Assembly (NCBI GenBank): GCA_021796315.1
Contig: JAJYOH010000269.1
Coordinates: forward strand, 1 to 7,794
DNA length: 7,794 nt
DNA from: Chloroflexota bacterium
Lineage (GTDB): Bacteria > Chloroflexota > Anaerolineae > Anaerolineales > Villigracilaceae
Reading direction: 5' to 3'
The position numbers and the translations under genes are program-made. Shown here one piece after another: positions 1-6,840 of this stretch (positions are counted from its first letter, which is position 1; each line of letters starts with the position of its first letter). Under the pieces are notes generated by a model. That model was given only the letters and a program-made list of their open reading frames with translations, was not told the DNA's origin and did not search any database.

Positions 1-1
1 A

Positions 2-577
2 CGCTTGCGCTCCCGCTTCGAATGGGGACTGGCAGCGGACATCCAGCCACCAGACCTTGAGACGCGTCTGGCTATTTTGCACGCCAAAGCTGAACGCACT
101 GGCCGTTTCATTTCCGATGAGATATTGAATACTATTGCCCAGCGTGTTCAATCTAATATCCGTGAATTGGAAGGTGCGTTGAATCGCATCATTGCCTTTG
201 CTGATTTAAGCGGCACATCCTTGACTCCCAGTCTGGTGGATGTTGCACTGGCTGATCTTTTACCCCAGCGCCAGAACATTGCTCCGCTGAAAATCGTGGA
301 ATTGGTGGCGCGCGAATGGCAGATCAGCGTGGATGCCATAATGGGACGCGATCGTTCACAGAAGATCGCCGAGCCGCGTCAGGTGGCGATGTATCTCATG
401 CGCAAGGAAACCGATGCGTCCCTTCCGCAGATCGGCGAGGTGCTTGGCGGACGCGACCATACCACCGTGATGTATGCAATCGATAAGATCACAAACGAGA
501 TGACGACAAAACGTGAGCTTGAAAAACGTATTCGGAATGTAAGAGAGCAGTTATACGGACAAATGGCTGTCGTTTAG
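2..577 (+). CDS. dnaA: Chromosomal replication initiator protein DnaA, C-terminal part (5' end outside window)
   Basis: DnaA binds DnaA boxes at the replication origin and, as an ATP-bound filament, opens the DNA. Only the last ~190 residues are visible; the reading frame is open to the window edge, so the gene is partial and the TTG at 5 is not a real start. Numbering the codon at 5-7 as residue 1, the fragment begins in the AAA+ core at RSRFEWGL (residues 2-9), the segment carrying the arginine finger. It passes through the sensor II region NIRELEGALNR (51-61) and ends with DNA-binding domain IV. The DnaA signature GGRDHTTVMYAIDKI (148-162) supplies the histidine, threonines and arginine that read the DnaA box; Ser139 to Gly149 forms the helix-turn-helix lead-in. 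The stop TAG is followed 21 nt later by a palindromic terminator. The neighbour downstream is rpsB, not dnaN, and I see no DnaA-box cluster after the gene. The family assignment is firm. Confidence 0.97.
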   Translation, partial: RLRSRFEWGLAADIQPPDLETRLAILHAKAERTGRFISDEILNTIAQRVQSNIRELEGALNRIIAFADLSGTSLTPSLVDVALADLLPQRQNIAPLKIVELVAREWQISVDAIMGRDRSQKIAEPRQVAMYLMRKETDASLPQIGEVLGGRDHTTVMYAIDKITNEMTTKRELEKRIRNVREQLYGQMAVV

Positions 578-598
578 AGACTGCAATTTTCAGAAATT

Positions 599-640
599 AT
601 CAGCCCTGATGAATTCATCAGGGCTGATTTGTTAGTTTGT
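599..640 (+). terminator. Intrinsic terminator after dnaA
   Basis: Positions 599-628 are a perfect 30-nt palindrome: the arm ATCAGCCCTGATGAA pairs exactly with TTCATCAGGGCTGAT. The central GAATTC region would form the loop. It is followed by a T-rich stretch (TTGTTAGTTTGT) rather than a clean T-run. It lies just after the dnaA stop and before the rpsB promoter, which fits a dnaA terminator. The symmetry means it would also fold in antisense RNA. Confidence 0.8.
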
Positions 641-661
641 CCTGAACTTTAGCATTAAAGG

Positions 662-690
662 TTTTCCACTTTGATTTTCAATGGTATAAT
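662..690 (+). promoter_or_regulatory. Extended -10 promoter for rpsB-tsf
   Basis: A perfect -10 hexamer TATAAT sits at 685-690, preceded by TG one base away (TGGTATAAT), the extended -10 form of vegetative sigma promoters. The -35 at a 17-nt spacing (662-667, TTTTCC) is poor, which an extended -10 can compensate. The predicted transcript starts near 697, giving an rpsB leader of about 137 nt. The bases after the -10 (CCCGCCGC) form a GC-rich discriminator, as at stringently controlled promoters; the regulation is inferred, not shown. Confidence 0.75.
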
Positions 691-723
691 CCCGCCGCTT
701 CGTAACAGAAGCACATCTTGCCT

Positions 724-817
724 GGGACGGGCATAAAGCGTCCCTGAGCGGGTTATCATCCCCGCTAAACCCACTCCGTTCAACGCCAGCAATCTTGACT
801 GCGCGTTCGCGAACGGA
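724..817 (+). promoter_or_regulatory. Structured 5' leader of rpsB, candidate S2-responsive element
   Basis: The leader between the predicted start site and rpsB holds several complementary segments. GGGACG (724-729) pairs with CGTCCC (739-744) around a 9-nt loop. AGCGGG (747-752) pairs with CCCGCT (761-766) around an 8-nt loop. TCCGTTC (775-781) pairs with GAACGGA (811-817), and inside that stem CGC (784-786) can pair with GCG (803-805) and GCA (789-791) with TGC (800-802). The last stem ends 5 nt before the Shine-Dalgarno AAGGAG (823-828). In E. coli, S2 represses rpsB-tsf through its leader RNA, so a similar role is plausible here, but I cannot match this structure to a known family. Confidence 0.45.
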
Positions 818-833
818 ATTCCAAGGAGAAATA

Positions 834-1745
834 ATGGCTGTTATTTCCATGAAAGCCCTGCTTGAGAGCGGCGTCCATTTTGGACATCGCACGAACAAGT
901 GGGATCCCCGCATGAAACCGTACATCTTCACAGAGCGTAACGGTATTCATATCATTGACCTTCAACAAACTGTGAAGCTGTTGAATCAGGCATATAACCT
1001 GGTACGCGACACAGTTGCCAGCGGCGGAACTGTGATGTTCATCGGAACAAAACGCCAGGCGCAGGAAACAGTGAAGGAAGAAGCGGAGCGCTGTGGTATG
1101 CCGTACGTTACCGAGCGCTGGCTGGGCGGCATGTTGACCAACTGGTCCACCATGTATGCTCGTATTCAGGAATTAAACCGTCTCGAAGGTTTGCGTGACA
1201 GCGGCGAGATCAACCGTCTTACCAAGAAGGAAGGCCTGTTGATTCAGCGTGAGATCGACCGGTTGTTGACGCGCCTTTCCGGCGTCCGGGCGATGAAGCG
1301 TGTTCCTGACTTGGTCTTTATCGTGGATGTGGCGCGCGAAGATGCGGCTGTCCATGAAGCCAACGTGTTGAATATCCCCGTGCTTGCATTGGTGGATACA
1401 AATTGCAACCCACAAGGCATTGACTACGTTATTCCATCCAACGACGATGCTATTCGTGCCATCAAGTTATTAGTGGCTAAGATTGCGGATGCGGTGCTGG
1501 AGGGCAAGGCCATGCGCAAAGACGAAGAGCCTGCTGAATCTGCTCCTGTGGCGTCAGATGTCAAGGAAGAAAAGCCGCGCTCACGCAAGGCCCCGAAGGT
1601 TGTGGATGCTGACGAGGAGACCGATGAAGGCGCTTTGTTGGGCGAGTCCACGCTGGCAAAGTTGAGCGCGACACGCACACCGGAACCGGGTAAACCTGAA
1701 GAAGCCAAGCCTGATGATGCCAAGCCGGCTGAGGTAGCTGAGTAA
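834..1745 (+). CDS. rpsB: 30S ribosomal protein S2 with extended acidic C-terminal tail
   Basis: S2 is a late-assembling protein on the back of the 30S subunit between head and body, and helps recruit S1 in many bacteria. I chose ATG 834 because AAGGAG (823-828) lies 5 nt upstream and the protein then starts [17 protein letters not shown], the usual S2 beginning; 13 codons further upstream are open but not S2-like. The 303-residue product shows classic S2 motifs: [20 protein letters not shown] (13-32), FIGTKRQA (69-76), RWLGGMLTN (95-103), VPDLVFIVD (157-165), and [14 protein letters not shown] (180-193). Residues ~142-215 complete the core fold. From about residue 226 to the end there is a ~78-residue low-complexity tail rich in E, D, K, P and A, ending in [18 protein letters not shown]. 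coli S2 is only 241 residues. It is the first gene of an rpsB-tsf unit, 28 nt upstream of tsf, with a structured leader that may mediate autogenous control. Confidence 0.98.
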   Translation: MAVISMKALLESGVHFGHRTNKWDPRMKPYIFTERNGIHIIDLQQTVKLLNQAYNLVRDTVASGGTVMFIGTKRQAQETVKEEAERCGMPYVTERWLGGMLTNWSTMYARIQELNRLEGLRDSGEINRLTKKEGLLIQREIDRLLTRLSGVRAMKRVPDLVFIVDVAREDAAVHEANVLNIPVLALVDTNCNPQGIDYVIPSNDDAIRAIKLLVAKIADAVLEGKAMRKDEEPAESAPVASDVKEEKPRSRKAPKVVDADEETDEGALLGESTLAKLSATRTPEPGKPEEAKPDDAKPAEVAE

Positions 1746-1773
1746 CCAGTTTGATTGAACGAGGAAAGTAGAT

Positions 1774-3191
<1,418 letters not shown>

Positions 3192-3205
3192 TTTCCTGTC
3201 TTGCC

Positions 3206-3253
3206 AAACGCCGATGAATGTAAATTCCCCTTTGCGTTCATCGGCGTTTTTTT
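3206..3253 (+). terminator. Intrinsic terminator after pyrH
   Basis: AAACGCCGATGAA (3206-3218) pairs perfectly with TTCATCGGCGTTT (3237-3249), extendable inward by a T-G and a G-C pair. Seven T residues (3247-3253) follow. The stem of 13 or more pairs and the clean T-run make this a strong terminator 14 nt after the pyrH stop. It breaks the usual pyrH-frr read-through. Confidence 0.93.
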
Positions 3254-3321
3254 GACAGACTCTCAGTTATCTTCAAAGTCTCTCTGCTTTTGCTTCCCCC
3301 ATAGCATAAATTGAACTTTTA

Positions 3322-3338
3322 GTGTATCCTTAAACATA
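3322..3338 (+). promoter_or_regulatory. Candidate promoter or operator motif upstream of frr
   Basis: GTGTATCCTTAAACATA lies 22 nt before the frr GTG. TATCCT (3325-3330) is a possible -10, but no good -35 lies 16-18 nt upstream. TTGAAC (3311-3316) looks like a -35 only if the -10 falls in the weak CATACA (3335-3340). A transcript start is expected here because a strong terminator closes the unit upstream. Nearly the same motif recurs before the lipoprotein gene at 7178-7193, which strengthens the case for function. Confidence 0.4.
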
Positions 3339-3359
3339 CATATCCCACTGGAGGCCGAC

Positions 3360-3917
3360 GTGATTAAAGACCTTCTGAAAGACGCCGAAACCCGAATGTC
3401 GGGGGCGATTAAATCCCTGGCTGATGATTTGGCCGCTATTCGCACAGGGCGCGCCAATCCATCGCTCGTTGAGCGATTGACCATTAACTATTATGATACT
3501 CCGACCCCGCTGATGCAATTGGCTTCGATTAGTGTGCCGGAGCCGCGTTCGTTGATGATCAAACCTTTTGACGCAAGCACCCTGAAGGAAATCGAAAAAG
3601 CGATTCAGGCCTCGGACCTGGGGCTGAATCCGAATACTGACGGCAAAGTCATCCACTTGAACCTTCCGCCGTTGACTGAGGATCGCCGCCGCGACCTGGT
3701 CAAACAAGTGCATGCCCGGCTGGAGGAGGCGCGTGTTGCCATCCGTAACATCCGCCGGGATTCGCATAATGACATGCGCGATTTCGAAAAAGAAAAGTTG
3801 ATCTCTGAAGACGATCTGGCAGGCGGCGAAGAAGACCTGCAAAAGTTGACCGATAAATTTGTGGAAGAAGTCAACGATCACGGCAAGAAAAAAGAAATCG
3901 AGATCATGGAAGTGTAA
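3360..3917 (+). CDS. frr: Ribosome recycling factor
   Basis: RRF works with EF-G in the cytosol to split the post-termination 70S ribosome so that subunits can be reused. The product is 185 residues, exactly the family's normal length. The start is GTG 3360, supported by a perfect GGAGG (3350-3354) 5 nt upstream. Domain I is the three-helix bundle formed by residues ~1-30 and ~105-185; domain II is the hinge-linked beta domain (~31-104). Conserved segments are IRTGRANPSLVERL (27-40), YYDTPTPLMQLASISVPEPR (44-63), IKPFD (67-71), GLNPNTDGKVIHLNLPPLTEDRR (from 88), VAIRNIRRDSHND (126-138) and EDDLAGGEEDLQKLTDKF (150-167). It opens a unit running on to uppS, cdsA and glpX, though an 82-nt gap with a hairpin separates it from uppS. 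No anomalies are visible. Confidence 0.98.
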   Translation: MIKDLLKDAETRMSGAIKSLADDLAAIRTGRANPSLVERLTINYYDTPTPLMQLASISVPEPRSLMIKPFDASTLKEIEKAIQASDLGLNPNTDGKVIHLNLPPLTEDRRRDLVKQVHARLEEARVAIRNIRRDSHNDMRDFEKEKLISEDDLAGGEEDLQKLTDKFVEEVNDHGKKKEIEIMEV

Positions 3918-3933
3918 ACCAGTCTCACGGGTT

Positions 3934-3972
3934 TGAAGCCTTGCCGGTCTGACGAAGACTTGTAAGGCTTCA
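3934..3972 (+). promoter_or_regulatory. Intergenic hairpin between frr and uppS
   Basis: TGAAGCCTT (3934-3942) pairs perfectly with AAGGCTTCA (3964-3972). Inside it, GTCT (3947-3950) pairs with AGAC (3956-3959) around the loop GACGA. The four bases between the two stems give G-T, C-G and G-T pairs with one mismatch, making a nearly continuous 17-step stem. A short T-run appears only 20 nt later (3992-3996). It could be a weak terminator, an RNA processing site or a stabiliser of the frr transcript; the sequence does not decide. Confidence 0.55.
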
Positions 3973-3999
3973 GACTAGTTAGACTTATTGATTTTTACA

Positions 4000-4746
4000 A
4001 TGGCCAACTCATCCCTCGACCTGCCTCTTGATAAAATCCCCCGCCATGTCGCCATGATCATGGATGGCAACGGGCGTTGGGCGCTTTCGCGCGGCTTGCC
4101 GCGTATTGCCGGCCACAAAGCCGGTACTGAGAACCTGCGTCGTGTCATCCGCTCAACGGTTGAGTTCGGAATCAAATACCTAACCATCTATGCCTTCTCC
4201 ACTGAGAACTGGGGACGTCCTCCGGAGGAAGTCCGTGGTTTGTTGAACATTCTCGAAGATGTGATCGACCACGAACTGAATGAACTCAACAAAGAGGGTG
4301 TGCAGTTGCGTCACATCGGGCGGCTGGAACGTTTATCGCCCACGCTTCAAGAGAAGGTTCTGGATGCTGTGGATATGACCAGGAAGAATGATCGTCTGAT
4401 TTTAAACATCGCCTTCAATTATGGCGGACGTGATGAGATTGTCCAGGCTATTCAGAAGATGATGAAAGATGGTGTAAAGCCTGAAGCTGTCAGCGATGAA
4501 TTGGTCAGCCAATATCTGTACACCGCTGGTGTACCCGACCCTGACTTGATTATCCGTACCTCAGGCGAACTGCGTGTCAGCAACTTTTTGATCTGGCAGG
4601 CTGCTTACTCAGAGTGGTACATTACCCCAACCTACTGGCCCGATTTTGATAAAGATGAATACCGCCGCGCTATTGAGACCTTTGCACAGCGCGACCGTCG
4701 TTATGGCGGAGTCTCAGAAGCGGTGGCGAATAAACTCAATGGGTAG
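4000..4746 (+). CDS. uppS: Undecaprenyl diphosphate synthase (cis-prenyltransferase)
   Basis: UppS adds eight isopentenyl units in cis to farnesyl diphosphate, making the C55 lipid carrier precursor for peptidoglycan and other wall polymers; it acts at the inner face of the membrane. From ATG 4000 the product has 248 residues, the usual family length. It carries HVAMIMDGNGRWA (16-28) with the catalytic Asp22, GHKAG (38-42), YAFSTENWGRPPEEV (64-78), NIAFNYGGRDEIV (136-148) and the diphosphate-binding signature IRTSGELRVSNFLIWQ (185-200) with Arg186, Arg192 and Ser194. WPDFDKDEYRRAI (213-225) closes the fold. An in-frame TTG at 3988 could add four residues. Neither start has a recognisable Shine-Dalgarno: the preceding bases are AT-rich. 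The 3' end overlaps cdsA by 8 nt, which suggests translational coupling. The function is secure; the start is slightly less so. Confidence 0.96.
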   Translation: MANSSLDLPLDKIPRHVAMIMDGNGRWALSRGLPRIAGHKAGTENLRRVIRSTVEFGIKYLTIYAFSTENWGRPPEEVRGLLNILEDVIDHELNELNKEGVQLRHIGRLERLSPTLQEKVLDAVDMTRKNDRLILNIAFNYGGRDEIVQAIQKMMKDGVKPEAVSDELVSQYLYTAGVPDPDLIIRTSGELRVSNFLIWQAAYSEWYITPTYWPDFDKDEYRRAIETFAQRDRRYGGVSEAVANKLNG

Positions 4747-5545
4747 GCGGACTGTCACGGCTTTGTCGTTGTTGGCAATTCTCATGCCTGCCATCTTTTT
4801 TGGGGGAGTGCTTTATTTTCTCTACATCTGTTTTTTTGTTGTAATTGCAGCCTGGGAATATGTCCACATGTTCCGGGTCGTCAAATTTGAACCTTCCATT
4901 ATCATCACAGTGGGAGGCACGCTTGTTATCCTTGGCATGCGTGCCTTCTTTCCGCAGTTTGCCGAACTCGCCTTCAGTGTATTAATCCTGCTGGCGATGA
5001 CCTATCATCTATTCGCTTATGAGCGCGGCCGAAATGAGGCCGCGCTTGATTTAGCAATCACTTTGGGCGGATTGATCTACCTCGGCTGGATAGGTGCATA
5101 CATGGTCGACTTGCGTTCGCTGCCCAATGGCGGCTGGTGGGTCATGTTCATATTCCCAGTGGTCTGGCTGGCGGATTCAGGCGCCTATAGCATCGGAGCG
5201 CGATACGGCGAACATAAAATGTTCCCGCGTCTTAGCCCCAAAAAATCCTGGGAGGGGTATTGGGCTGGCGTCTTCATGGGCACCTTGTATGGCGGCTTCT
5301 TTGCTTTTGCTTACACTAAATTCGGCCCATTGCATGTCAATATCTGGCAGGGTGTCCTGATCGGTTTTGTGCTTAGCACACTGACTACGCTGGGAGACCT
5401 TGGCGAGAGTTTGTTCAAACGCGAAGCCGTCATAAAAGATTCGGGTAATTTGTTCCCCGGACATGGCGGCGCATTCGACCGTATTGACTCGCTTATCTGG
5501 GCTGCCGTCATTGGCGTATATATAATTCGTTTTTTCTTTTTGTAG
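4739..5545 (+). CDS. cdsA: Phosphatidate cytidylyltransferase (CDP-diacylglycerol synthase)
   Basis: CdsA condenses CTP and phosphatidic acid to CDP-diacylglycerol, the branch-point precursor of bacterial phospholipids, in the cytoplasmic membrane. I chose ATG 4739, which overlaps the uppS stop by 8 nt and gives a 268-residue protein starting MGRRTVTALSLLAILMP, a short basic stretch and then a membrane segment. The frame stays open 31 codons further upstream inside uppS, but that extension is hydrophilic and unlike the family. About eight or nine hydrophobic segments are visible (roughly 8-26, 28-40, 55-70, 76-92, 105-122, 132-146, 175-194, 203-217, 251-267). The cytosolic motif WLADSGAYSIGARYGEHKM (143-161) is followed by LSPKKSWEG (165-173). 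The family signature spans residues 224-250, with SLFKR, VIKDSG, PGHGG and FDRID. There is no clear Shine-Dalgarno, in keeping with coupling to uppS. A GC-rich inverted repeat lies inside the gene at 5022-5046. Confidence 0.97.
   Translation: MGRRTVTALSLLAILMPAIFFGGVLYFLYICFFVVIAAWEYVHMFRVVKFEPSIIITVGGTLVILGMRAFFPQFAELAFSVLILLAMTYHLFAYERGRNEAALDLAITLGGLIYLGWIGAYMVDLRSLPNGGWWVMFIFPVVWLADSGAYSIGARYGEHKMFPRLSPKKSWEGYWAGVFMGTLYGGFFAFAYTKFGPLHVNIWQGVLIGFVLSTLTTLGDLGESLFKREAVIKDSGNLFPGHGGAFDRIDSLIWAAVIGVYIIRFFFL
5022..5046. repeat. GC-rich inverted repeat inside cdsA
   Basis: AGCGCGGCC (5022-5030) pairs perfectly with GGCCGCGCT (5038-5046) around the 7-nt loop GAAATGA. It falls in the codons for the hydrophilic loop (residues ~95-103, ERGRNEAAL) after a membrane segment. 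It may be only a by-product of codon choice. Confidence 0.6.
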
Positions 5546-5558
5546 ATCCGGAGGCATT

Positions 5559-6554
5559 ATGGAACATAATCATAATAGCGAACCTACTCGTAATCTTGCG
5601 CTTGAACTTGCGCGTGTTACGGAAGCTGCCGCTCTCTCTGCCGGACGTTTCATGGGGCGCGGCGACAAGGAAGCTGCGGACGCGGCTGCGGTCGGCGCGA
5701 TGCGGCTCGTCATGCAAACAGTGGATATGAATGGCGTTATCGTCATTGGCGAAGGAGAGAAGGATAAAGCGCCGATGTTGTATAACGGGGAAGTGGTGGG
5801 TAACGGCTCTTCCCCCGACGTGGATGTGGCCGTCGATCCAATCGACGGGACTCGCCCCCTGGCCTATGGCCGCACCAACTCGCTTTCAACGGTTGCCATT
5901 GCTCCGCGCGGGACGATGTTTAACCCGGGGCCTTTCGTTTACATGAACAAGTTGGCTGTTGGCCCCGAAGCCAAAGGCAAGATCAATATCGAGATGTCCA
6001 TCACCGAAAATCTCAAGGCGATTGCAAAGGCCAAAGGCAAGGAAGTTGAAGATTTAACTACGATTATTCTTGACCGTCCGCGCCACGATGCAATGATCGC
6101 TGAGATTCGCAAAGCTGGCGCGCGCATCCGCATCATCCCTGACGGCGATGTCGCCGCGGCGTTGATGACATCCATGCCCGACACCGGCGTGGACGTGTTG
6201 ATCGGCATTGGCGGCACGCCCGAAGGCGTGTTGGTGGCCTGCGCCTTGCGCGCCATGGGCGGCGAAATCCAAGGCAAGTTGTTTGCGCGTGATGATGATG
6301 AACTTCGTCGCGGACGTGAAGCGGGTTATGATTTTGAAAAGATCTTGACGATGGATGATCTCGTCTCGTCCGAGGATGTTTTCTTCGCTGCCACAGGTAT
6401 CACAGACGGTGAGCTGCTCAAGGGTGTGCGTTACTTTGGCGACGGCGCCAGAACGGATTCGCTGGTTGTGCGTGGACTGACGGGCACTGTCCGCCAGATC
6501 ACGGCCACTCATCGCATCGATAAACTGCATCACCTCGGCTCGATCCACTATTAA
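5559..6554 (+). CDS. glpX: Fructose-1,6-bisphosphatase class II (GlpX type)
   Basis: This cytosolic metal-dependent phosphatase removes the 1-phosphate of fructose 1,6-bisphosphate, the irreversible step of gluconeogenesis; in some lineages GlpX relatives also act on sedoheptulose bisphosphate. The 331-residue product aligns by eye with E. coli GlpX nearly throughout. The metal and catalytic residues are present: Asp41 in KEAADAAAVGAMR, Glu65 in VIGEGEKDKAPML (62-74), and Asp93 and Thr98 in VAVDPIDGTRPLA (90-102). Glu222 lies in GIGGTPEGV (216-224). Further conserved stretches are RPRHDAMIAEI (173-183) and IPDGDVAAAL (193-202). Compared with E. coli, the region after FARDDDEL is a few residues shorter. 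The start ATG 5559 has GGAGG (5550-5554) 4 nt upstream and lies 13 nt after cdsA, so it is probably co-transcribed with the envelope genes. I see no terminator between glpX and the tRNA promoter. Confidence 0.96.
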   Translation: MEHNHNSEPTRNLALELARVTEAAALSAGRFMGRGDKEAADAAAVGAMRLVMQTVDMNGVIVIGEGEKDKAPMLYNGEVVGNGSSPDVDVAVDPIDGTRPLAYGRTNSLSTVAIAPRGTMFNPGPFVYMNKLAVGPEAKGKINIEMSITENLKAIAKAKGKEVEDLTTIILDRPRHDAMIAEIRKAGARIRIIPDGDVAAALMTSMPDTGVDVLIGIGGTPEGVLVACALRAMGGEIQGKLFARDDDELRRGREAGYDFEKILTMDDLVSSEDVFFAATGITDGELLKGVRYFGDGARTDSLVVRGLTGTVRQITATHRIDKLHHLGSIHY

Positions 6555-6606
6555 ACTTTATATTTCAATGCGAGTTCACGATATTTATCAATTTGCAAAA
6601 TCACGC

Positions 6607-6635
6607 TTGACACAACCCCACCTTATACGTATAAT
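6607..6635 (+). promoter_or_regulatory. Near-consensus vegetative promoter of tRNA-Asn
   Basis: TTGACA (6607-6612) and TATAAT (6630-6635) are both perfect hexamers, separated by the ideal 17 nt. The predicted start is near 6642, only about 9 nt before the mature tRNA. The discriminator (CCCCGTCGCC) is GC-rich and resembles that of the rpsB promoter. Confidence 0.92.
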
Positions 6636-6650
6636 CCCCGTCGCCTTCCT

Positions 6651-6723
6651 TCCTCGATAGCTCAATTGGCAGAGCGAGCGGCTGTTAACCGCTAGGTTCC
6701 TGGTTCGAGTCCAGGTCGAGGAG
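6651..6723 (+). tRNA. tRNA-Asn (anticodon GUU)
   Basis: The 73-nt cloverleaf is complete. The acceptor stem TCCTCGA (6651-6657) pairs with TCGAGGA (6716-6722). The D stem is GCTC/GAGC (6660-6663, 6672-6675), with GG in the loop. The anticodon stem AGCGG/CCGCT (6677-6681, 6689-6693) holds loop CTGTTAA, giving anticodon GTT at 6684-6686. The T stem CCTGG/CCAGG (6699-6703, 6711-6715) carries loop TTCGAGT. All stems pair perfectly. The discriminator base is G6723, and T1-A72 is as in E. coli tRNA-Asn. The 3' CCA is not encoded (the next bases are CTA), so it must be added by the CCA enzyme. It is a single-gene unit with its own promoter and terminator. It decodes AAC and AAU. Confidence 0.98.
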
Positions 6724-6725
6724 CT

Positions 6726-6756
6726 AAAGACCCTGACAGGGTCTTTTTATTTTTAT
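6726..6756 (+). terminator. Intrinsic terminator of tRNA-Asn
   Basis: AAAGACCCT (6726-6734) pairs perfectly with AGGGTCTTT (6738-6746) around a 3-nt loop, and a long T-rich tail follows (TTTTTATTTTTAT). It begins 2 nt after the mature tRNA and probably also ends any read-through from glpX. Confidence 0.94.
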
Positions 6757-6793
6757 AGCGCCGATTTTGAATCGTCTTCAACTTTTAAACGAC

Positions 6794-6821
6794 ATAGACT
6801 CTCTGAGAAGAGAGAGTCTAT
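6794..6821 (-). terminator. Probable terminator of the minus-strand tatA gene
   Basis: ATAGACTCTCT (6794-6804) pairs perfectly with AGAGAGTCTAT (6811-6821) around a 6-nt loop. It lies 19 nt beyond the tatA stop. On the minus strand the following bases read GTCGTTTAAAAG, a weak T-tract, so termination strength is uncertain. It stands back to back with the tRNA terminator. Confidence 0.65.
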
Positions 6822-6840
6822 ATGAATTATTTCCGTCTCA

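Noticed and set aside
795..833. Upstream extension of rpsB by 13 codons
   Set aside because: The extra residues ([13 protein letters not shown]) are not S2-like, overlap the leader stem and Shine-Dalgarno, and the ATG at 834 has an ideally placed AAGGAG.
3330..3881. Long minus-strand open frame (183 codons) opposite frr
   Set aside because: It is antisense to a full-length, highly conserved frr, has no recognisable protein family and would overlap the frr upstream region. It is explained as a shadow of coding bias.
4213..4234. Near-perfect inverted repeat GGACGTCCTCCGGAGGAAGTCC region in uppS
   Set aside because: It encodes the conserved WGRPPEEVRG segment and is most simply a result of codon usage; the internal GGAGGA has no start codon with a plausible gene after it.
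4518..4534. Hairpin GTACACC/GGTGTAC in uppS
   Set aside because: Short, within conserved codons (YTAGVPD) and without a T-run; treated as chance.
4646..4738. Upstream extension of cdsA by 31 codons inside uppS
   Set aside because: The extension is not hydrophobic or CdsA-like, and ATG 4739 gives the expected N-terminus with a coupling overlap.
6054..6548. Minus-strand open frame (164 codons) opposite glpX
   Set aside because: It lies wholly inside conserved glpX, is rich in His, Ala and Arg as expected from antisense codons, and has no family resemblance.
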